Positions 43,321-50,717 of a stretch of 50,717 bases of DNA are shown one piece after another. Origin of the DNA: Actinomortierella ambigua (Eukaryota; Mortierellomycota; Mortierellomycetes; Mortierellales; Mortierellaceae). Within the stretch, counting starts at the first letter, position 1, and the number at the start of each line of letters is the position of its first letter. The notes below the pieces were generated by a model that was not told the DNA's origin, did not search any database, and was given only the letters and a program-made list of their open reading frames with translations. A program made the position numbers and the translations under genes. The stretch spans positions 1 through 50,717 of the forward strand of contig JAAAJB010000236.1 in the NCBI GenBank assembly GCA_016098155.1, in the 5' to 3' direction.

Positions 43321-45787
43321 ATGTCCGATAAAGAACTTCTCGCACAGATAGCCCAGCTGGCAGGTAGGAGATCACAGCTAAAAAATAGAGAGCTTGATTT
43401 TTCTTGATTTTTTTTTGGTCACTACTAGGAGTGGAACAGTGAGCTTATTTGAACTGCCCTTGCCTGCCACACCGTTTGCTTCTCCTAGGTGCTATCAATA
43501 AGCATAATATGAACATCGCGACTGCAGGAGGCGGCTACGGATACACCCCAGCAAACGCACGAGGTGGATACTCTGGCGTTCGAGGACGTGGAGGCCCTCC
43601 CTTATCCTTTCGAGGTCGTGGTCGTGGAGCTATCAATGGTTCTGTACATCGATCTTTGACTTTGAACAACAACAGTGACCGTAGCAGCATCAGTAGCAGC
43701 AGCAGCAGCAGCAGCAACAATAATCACTTGCTGACCAGATCATCTTTGGCCGCAGCAACACCATCCCCACCACAGATTGCTCCTTCTTCCATTCTCACCG
43801 GCATCCCAAATGGCACCCCTCCTACCTCTTCGCCTGTCCCAACTCCACGCGGCGTCGCCACCTGGCCTCTACCTCCGCAGTCCAGGCCATCACGGCACCT
43901 CACCCTCAACGTCAAAGCGCAGCACTCGGGTTCAACGCCTTCACCCTCTCCACCAATCTCATCAACGCCCATCAATACCGCCGTGGGACCAGGATCATCC
44001 GTGTCTATCGACAAGGCCACAGGCCAGCAATGGATCCAGTCCAAAGGCAAAAACATGTCGCTGATGACGGCAGAGAAATACAAAAAGACCATGGTAGCCA
44101 AACAAAAGTCCATCATCTCCATGAAGAAGGCCAAGTTGAAGGCCAAACAGGCACGAGCCAAGCGATTGCAGGATCTCCGCAAGGGCCTCGTCACCATTGG
44201 CGACACTAGCTATGCCAAGAGTGCCGATGGTCGCAAGCTCGTCATCAACCACCAACAATCCGGCAGCATTCTCATTGACGGCATTGAGTTTGAGATGGAT
44301 ACTCGAGGCAACAAACTCGTTCGTAAGGGACTCTCCAACAGCAGCAGCAGCAGCAGCAGTGGCAGCAGTAGCAGCATGGCGCCAGCGTTCACCAGCACCT
44401 CTACCAACGCCATCACAACACCAAAAGCACTTTCTGTGGACGGTGTCAAGTATGTTCGCACTACCAGTGGAAACCTTGTGCGCGCATCGCTTGTTCGGAA
44501 TCAACTCTTAAAAAGACAGTAAGTGTCAAGGAACCGAACTCTCACTCAGTGTCATGCCTGCATTCCTTGCGATCGGCTTACTCATGGTGACTTTGTTGGA
44601 AACGTATTCATGTGGCTATTTATTTATTTTTTTCTTTCACTAGAGCAAGGCAAACGGCGCTCGCAGAAAAGAGACGAATTGCAGCCAAAGAGAAGAAGGC
44701 TGCACAGGACAGGCTAAAATCCATCAATTGCAAGTTTTTCACTCGTTTGGGTAAGGGAAACATTTTGTGAGTATCATTGCGGTGACTTTACTTGAGCTGG
44801 TCCTCAACCCCATTCTCCCCCCGACCAATTGTCTTTTTTTCTTTTCTTCTAGGTCGATGTCCAAAGGGACCAAGATGTCCATTCATGCATTCACGCCATC
44901 ACTTGGCGATCTGCAAAAGGTTTTTGCGTGGACAGTGCTCACATACAGCAGCAACTTGTCGACTATCGCATTCGCCTTCGCCACACACGGTACCACCTTG
45001 CGTTCACTTTCAACGGGCAGCATGCACCAAAGAGAATTGCCTGTATCCACATATCAGGATCAACCCCAAGGCACCACTCTGTATTCCGTTTGCCAAGGAA
45101 GGATGGTGCGACAAAGGAGGCACATGCAAGGACCGCCATGCGTGGATCTGCCCTGATTTCAACTCGAAGCAAGGATGTCATCGAAGATGTGGTCTTGCCC
45201 ACGTTCCTGAGCAAGGCAACCGCGGTCAGGCACCAGCACAACCGAACGGTCAACATGTGCCTTTATCAAAGCGTGCTCGATTCAACAACTACAACAATGG
45301 CAACAGCTCCACTCTGGGATCCTCAGAGCAAGATTCGGGAATGGAATCAAAATCCAGTAGCAGCACGCGGCAGTATGACGAGAACTTTATCCCACTTGAT
45401 CTTGCTAGTGATGATGATGATGATGATGATGGAAGTGAGCTTGTTCTTCATCAGCAGATATCGGAACATGCAGAAGATCAAGACCAAGACCAGAGTCTCG
45501 GGCGAAGCGTGCAGCCGTCCGAGTTGTCTGATGAGGTCGAAGAGGAGAGCGAAGAGAGCGAAGACGTTGAAGACATGGATGTCGACAGCGACGGAATGGT
45601 GAGCGACGAAAGTGATGACGACATTGAGGACGAGGAAGAAGAAGAAGAAGAAGAAGAAAAAGACCAAAGTCCAGGCCATGAGGGGTCTGTTGAGGAGGAG
45701 GATGACGAGGATGACGAGGAGGAAGATGAAGACGATTACATGGCGTATTATCAGGATGAAGAAGAGGATGATAGAGGAGAGTATTGA
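43321..45787 (+). CDS. five-finger CCCH zinc-finger protein (ZC3H3/Red5-like)
   Basis: Four exons: 43321-43363, 43489-44518, 44644-44750 and 44853-45787, giving 704 residues. Five tandem CCCH fingers begin near 386: C-X8-C-X5-C-X3-H (CKFFTRLGRCPKGPRCPFMH), C-X7-C-X6-C-X3-H (CKRFLRGQCS...CRLSH), C-X7-C-X4-C-X3-H (CVHFQRAACTKENCLYPH), C-X8-C-X5-C-X3-H (CIPFAKEGWCDKGGTCKDRH) and C-X8-C-X3-C-X3-H (CPDFNSKQGCHRRCGLAH). This array matches ZC3H3 in animals and Red5 in fission yeast, nuclear RNA-binding proteins that act in mRNA polyadenylation, export or nuclear RNA decay. N-terminally there are RGG-type repeats (VRGRGG, FRGRGRG), a poly-Ser run and a basic helix (MKKAKLKAKQARAKRLQDL). The tail of about 110 residues is very acidic. 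The 43-bp first exon (MSDKELLAQIAQLAG) joins in phase 1. Confidence 0.92.
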
Positions 45788-47692
45788 GAGGCACAATTCG
45801 CGTAAGCACCCAACCCCCTTGCAGTTTTTTTTTTTTGATTTGGCTCACTGTGGATTGTTTTTCTCCTTTTACCTTTACCCCCCTTTGATGTTTTTTGTCT
45901 TAACCTCGGTAATCGTTTTTTGAATGTATCATGTTGTGCAGAGGAGCTTGTCCTCTAGCCCACTTCAGAGAAAATAGTCTCCTCCCCTCTTCCCCGTCAG
46001 AGCAGGACCCCTCTCAAGGCCAGTCTAAGAAGATAAAAAAAAGAAAAAAAAAACAATACATGCAGCATTCCTCATCCAAAGCGGAAAAGAATAAGCACAC
46101 GCACAACACAAAGTAATCGTCTCACGGACGAGAATAAAAGCCAAAATAAAGAAGGGAAAAAAAACACAATTTGTTGTTCAATCTCCGAAGACATGCAATC
46201 TGCTTTAGAGCCACGCGTGGCGCGTGTTTCGCACTGCAGTTAGAAAATGTCGCGATTACTGCTCAGTTTGATTCAATTGTCCCACCAACCAAAAATGGAC
46301 CTGACAGGGAGACAGAGGGACAGAATAGCAGAGAGAATTTGCGGCTAACGTGAGATAAGGGAGATGCAAGACACCCAAACTGTCCAGTCAGCGCTCCCTT
46401 TTCTTCCCCTATTCATGGTCAGCTGGCCCAATGCACAAGTCTTGGTGTTGCATTGCTTATTTACTAAGGACGATTGACAAGCAGGGGAGATGCGAAACGT
46501 GGAGTAGTGGAGTGTCCTGAAAGAGCGAGAGAGAGAGGGGGGGTGGGCGATGAGAGGGAAAAGCTACTTTGTTGCGGCAGTGTCAATAAAAGAGCAGATG
46601 AGCCTACCACCATTCGTCGCAGAGGGGCCGCGAGTGATGGAACGGAGGGAAAACGATCTCCAGCAACCAACAAAGCCGGTCTCATACCAAAACTTTGCAG
46701 GTGGTGAAATGTCTGCTCAAAGAGGAAGGATGGTATCATTTGGGCCTCTCGACCTTGTGCTTTTCGGAGAGATAGCATCTTGCCAACGAAGGAGGAAACA
46801 ACACCCCTGCTGCTTGACTACCCACTAACATAGACCTGACCAAAGGTGTATCCTTTGCTTGAAATGTGGGGATTTGCCACTTGTACGGCCGCTGGATGAT
46901 ACCTCATTACATAGAGTATGCGGTGTCTCTTTCACACCATGCCGTCGAAACACGACAAGCACCGTGCAAGTACTTGTGATTAGGAGCACTACAAATGATT
47001 TACACAGTTGGCCGTGTTCGCTGAAAGTGTGGTGGAACACAAACCCGCCGTTGCAGATTGCTTTTGTAACTCAGACGAACAAGATGTGAGTGAATAATAT
47101 GTTAAGTGCATAGTACCCTCTTTCTCTTACCCACACCACACCCGCGGTGTTGGAGTCCTGTTGTGGACAAAGATGGCCAGAAATGGCATCATCTACGTTA
47201 GTGCCGCCCCTCTCTTGACACCATTATAGCCACGCGCCCTTTTTGACTCCTCCCCTTTTCTGCTTTTGTTTACTGATTGAGCGCTCACATCTCCCCCCCC
47301 CCTCTCCTTTGCATGCTGTCAACGACCATGGTCAATGGTGTCAATCCGTTCACACACCTTGTACACGCTAAGGTTTTCGTTTATATATTCCGAATCCTTC
47401 CCCGAGAAGAAACTCCTTCTTCCCGCTTTAATATCCTTCTTGCCCCTTACCGATACCCTTGATTCACTGTATTTTATTGTTTTTCTCCCGTCAACCTCTC
47501 CCCTCCGCTCTCTGCAGTCCTTTAGCATAACACATTCTTATACTCACACTCTCACACACTATTGTAACGATCCATATCTTTCTCGCCTCACAACCTTCAT
47601 CCTGTTTATTCAGGTCATACTACCAATATATCGCCTACCACCGTCACGATCCCACCTACACACTTTTACGACATCTCTCATACATATATGAA
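45788..47692. other. gene-poor spacer before the seven-helix gene
   Basis: About 1.9 kb without a supported gene. AATAAA at 46133-46138 could serve the zinc-finger gene. The last 200 bp before the next ATG are pyrimidine-rich with CA repeats, as expected of a leader. Short frames here share no recognisable features. Confidence 0.5.
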
Positions 47693-49837
47693 ATGAGCTC
47701 ACTTATCGCCAAGGCTATCGGCGTCGACGAGCTCGTGGGCTCAGTTCTCATCGGTGCATCGATGGTGCTTACAACACACTCTATTTCTCGGATGGTCTTT
47801 CTCGGGCGAACAGCGTCCAGGTTCTTCCTGTTCCCAATTATCAATGTGTCACAGCTGCTGAACCAAATCTTTGTGTTCTTACTGGTCACGGCGGCCATTG
47901 GCACTATCAATTTTGAAACAGCACTATGGCTAAACGTGCTAAATAATACAGCATACTTCATCACAAAGCCGACGGTCATGTATCTGGCCTATCTTCGGTG
48001 TTCTGCTGTCATGCCCATCCTGAAGAAGGGAGCATGGGTCCACCACGTTCTGATTGCTATCCGTGCCATCGAGCTCTTTGCCATAGTCATCATCAACATT
48101 GCTACCAACGTCATGTGTGATGGCTCCTTGGCCAAGGGCACTCGGTGCGAGTCTTTCCAGATCGCGTGGACTGTGCGTGATGCTGGCGCTCCCCTCTTCC
48201 GGTTTTATGTAATTGCATGCGAGGGTATCTTTTACTACAAGTTGTTTGGTACCCTGAGGGGCATGTCGAATGGAAAGCACGCTAAAGTTCTTCGATACCG
48301 TCGGCTTCAGAGTAAGGATACCCACTCCCCTCTTATTTTAAGCTTTTGTCATTGTAATTGTGTGCGCGAAATGATTCTCATATGGTTGTCTTTCTTTTTT
48401 TGGTAGCCTCGCTGTTTACGGTTGACCTTATTATTATGACCTACATGAGCATCTACCGCATCATCGGCATCTGGTAAGATATCCTACGAATGACCGGACC
48501 AACTAGATAGCGTGCGTGATTGAACAGAGGACCATGCTTACATAGTATCCTTCTCCACCCTCTGATAAAAAAAAAACAGGAACAAGAGTCTGCCTACCTA
48601 TGTCTATCTAGAGCTCTTCTCATCGACGCTGACCATCTTCAACTTGACCGAGTTTGGACTCAATATCCGCAGTCTGTTCGGGGCAGCTTCAGATGCCCAG
48701 CCTCAGACGAGCTCCGTGAACAATTCATCTACCAACAAGGTCGAGATGCGGTCCATCGATGGTCGCGACCACCACAACCCTGACAGCAGTGCTGCCAACC
48801 CTTTCTACCATCCGAGCAGTATCGCCTCTGGTGATGGTCCTGAGGCGCCTTCGTACAACCGCCACAACAGCAGCAGCTCTCGCCGACCTCTGATTCCGTC
48901 CCCCGCCAGCACTCCGTCAAGAGCCTATACAAGTCCTTTCGGAAGCGGTAGTCACGGCCTGGGCAGCGCTACAGACCACAGTGAGATTGATCTATCCACC
49001 TCTGATGCCCATCGTGACTACTCACCGCCTTACACTGTGGTCGTGGACTCGAATCCTTCCACAGCTGCTTCGCCTTCGTCGTTGCCGTCTGATCACTACT
49101 CTCAGCCGTTTGGCTATGGTCGCTCAACACCCTTGGCAGGGGGCAGAACCAAGACACCTGCCAACAATGCTACAAGCACCACTACAACATCAGCAACAAT
49201 AACGTCAGCGGCAGAAGCTACTGCCGCCACAGCCGCGCGAGCACAATCCATGGAGGAGCCCTGGCGCCTCACGATTGCAGAGCTGATTGCCGGCCGCGAT
49301 CAGTTTGGCAACACACCTGGTGCACCGCCCTCGCACCTGGTCGACCCTTACAGCACCCTGGACACCCCTTCACCACCACCACCTTCCTCGTCCTCGTCGT
49401 CGTCGGGCTTGACGCTGCAAACACCTCCATATCCTGCACCCCTAGCACATCGCCCTTCCTCGCCTGCAGCGCAACAACAGCATCAACACCAACGCCAACA
49501 ATACCAACAACCAGAGAACCATATCATCGACCCAGTTTCCTTCCAACAACAGGCTCAAAGGGCGTCCGCAACAGAGTCTGGTTCGGGGACTGGGACTGCA
49601 CCAAGACTTGGCGGCGCTGTCGCCGTCGCCAGCAAGACAGATACTTCTTTTATTTCCGCCCAACATCCACCGGCCTCGCCACGGTTGCCTTTGGCATCGG
49701 CAGCTGTTGGAAGTCCACGGTCGAGTGAAGATGGCCACCACCACCAACAGCACCACCAACTTAACCCAGCCTCCCCATCACGACCACATCGTGCACTCGT
49801 CCTCCCAGACCGCTCAACGGCACGGCGACGGTCCTGA
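47693..49837 (+). CDS. seven-transmembrane protein with long disordered tail
   Basis: Three exons: 47693-48311, 48407-48473 and 48580-49837, giving 647 residues. Seven hydrophobic segments can be placed: VGSVLIGASMVLTT, FFLFPIINVSQLLNQIFVFL, LWLNVLNNTAYFITKPTVMY, VLIAIRAIELFAIVIINIAT, PLFRFYVIACEGIFYYKLFG, LFTVDLIIMTYMSIYRII and YVYLELFSSTLTIFNLTEFG, covering about residues 14-250. The remaining 400 residues are hydrophilic, Ser/Pro/Gln/Thr/His-rich and probably disordered. This topology recalls G-protein-coupled receptors with a long cytoplasmic tail, but I see no family-defining motif, so it stays an orphan membrane protein. Cys residues in the loop after helix 4 (NVMCDGSLAKGTRCES) could form a disulfide. 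Both introns are short and phase-consistent (1, 2). Confidence 0.88.
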
Positions 49838-50717
49838 GAGGATGTCTCACCTCCCTCCCTTGAATACATGTATATGCCAAAGAACGATACCTGCCCCCTC
49901 TCACTTCAGTTCAAAGGACCATTTCCATCTTCCTCAGTAATCACCTGTTATGTTCTTTAGCTCCATTGTGAAAACCATCGACTCTTTTTTTCCAATACTG
50001 CTTTGTTTGTAGCCAGAACGAAAAAAAGTGCACAATGTGTGGTTACACAATTGCGGGTGGGGAGGAATGTGTTTGGTATGGACAGGTGAACAGATCAAAG
50101 AAGAATGGGGGAGGGAGAGCGTATTGTCGAGTTTCGGTGGAAAGCTGTCGTGTCCACCGAAGATGTAGAATTTGTCCGAGACGAAGGGTAGTTGAACCGT
50201 TCGACGTGTGGTGATGTCTATGGTGCATCGGACGCTCAAATTGAAAATCGATAAGAGAAGTAGGTCGGGGCTTCACATTTTCTGCCGTGTTCTCCGAGTT
50301 CCAGGCGCACCCCCCTCCCCGAAGCCCCCGAAATTGACACGGCCCATCTTGTTTCGGGTCTCTCGTCTCGAGCCTACGCGTCTTCGCCTGTTCCTGTCGC
50401 GAAACTCTGCCCTTAGCCGATCTTGGAGGTTATTGGTGTGGCAGCGCGGCGAGAATTAACGAAACAAACCCCCTACTCCCCGAGGTAGCCTATAGCGCCC
50501 GTCACTTGAAACAGAGCACTCGGTCGGTGTTGGGCGATGGCGCTAAAGGTTTCGTGGGATTATGAGAGTGGAGAAGAATAGAGCCATGAGACCGGTAGTA
50601 ATGACTCGGAAAGACATCGCGACCAGCGCGCGCCTTCTCCTCTTCGCTATCAATACGATCGAGCTGCTTTCTTCTTCACCCTCGAGGCCTCTTCCCAACC
50701 AGCATAAAAGAACCTCG
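49838..50717. other. right-edge region, no convincing gene
   Basis: About 880 bp. A frame opening with ATG at 50586 stays open for 44 codons to the window edge (MRPVVMTRKDIATSARLLLF...), so a gene could begin there, but nothing identifies it. The rest shows no domain or RNA signature. Confidence 0.4.

Noticed and set aside
1..50717. CRISPR arrays, operons, tRNA and rRNA genes
   Set aside because: None seen; the window is eukaryotic, and no tRNA T-loop/acceptor combination or rRNA segment was recognised by eye.

Overview
The window is eukaryotic nuclear DNA, almost certainly from a filamentous fungus. Genes carry short introns with GTAAGT/GTATGT-type donors and AG acceptors, proteins are rich in homopolymeric Ser/Gln/Asp/Glu runs, and the intergenic DNA holds long T, CT and GA tracts. 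A PAM17 gene, which is typical of fungi, and membrane-anchored kelch proteins in tandem fit an early-diverging fungus. Mortierellomycotina is my best guess, but this is inference and not proven by the sequence.

Layout. 1-6.1 kb: two tandem GH20 beta-N-acetylhexosaminidase genes on the minus strand (the first cut by the window edge) with matching promoter blocks. 9.6-10.9 kb: a four-exon aldo-keto reductase (minus). 11.8-21.1 kb: three tandem three-exon genes (plus) for secreted kelch/beta-propeller proteins with one membrane anchor and a disordered cytoplasmic tail. The first two copies are a recent duplication including promoter and introns. A decayed non-LTR retrotransposon and an 88-bp retroposed insert with a perfect 21-bp target-site duplication lie between them. 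21.9-23.8 kb: a six-exon FAD-dependent monooxygenase. 24.9-30.1 kb: a twelve-exon LtrA-family membrane protein.

30.4-42 kb is a denser housekeeping region: PAM17 (mitochondrial import motor), a ZIP9-like zinc transporter, mitochondrial ribosomal protein bL35m, a coiled-coil/Ser-Arg-rich protein, an acidic protein of unknown function, RPL30 (eL30) and a 655-residue unknown protein. 43.3-45.8 kb: a five-finger CCCH zinc-finger protein of the ZC3H3/Red5 type. 47.7-49.8 kb: a seven-transmembrane protein with a long disordered tail. The last 0.9 kb shows no convincing gene.

The left half looks accessory (cell-wall/chitin breakdown, surface receptor-like proteins, redox enzymes, transposon debris, long gene-poor gaps); the right half looks core. 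The most notable signals are an 11-bp hairpin that overlaps both the RPL30 stop codon and a consensus 5' splice site, the kelch-transmembrane family with a conserved cytoplasmic motif, and the retroposed insert. Exon joins were worked out by hand from splice consensus, reading phase and protein continuity; no alignment was run.
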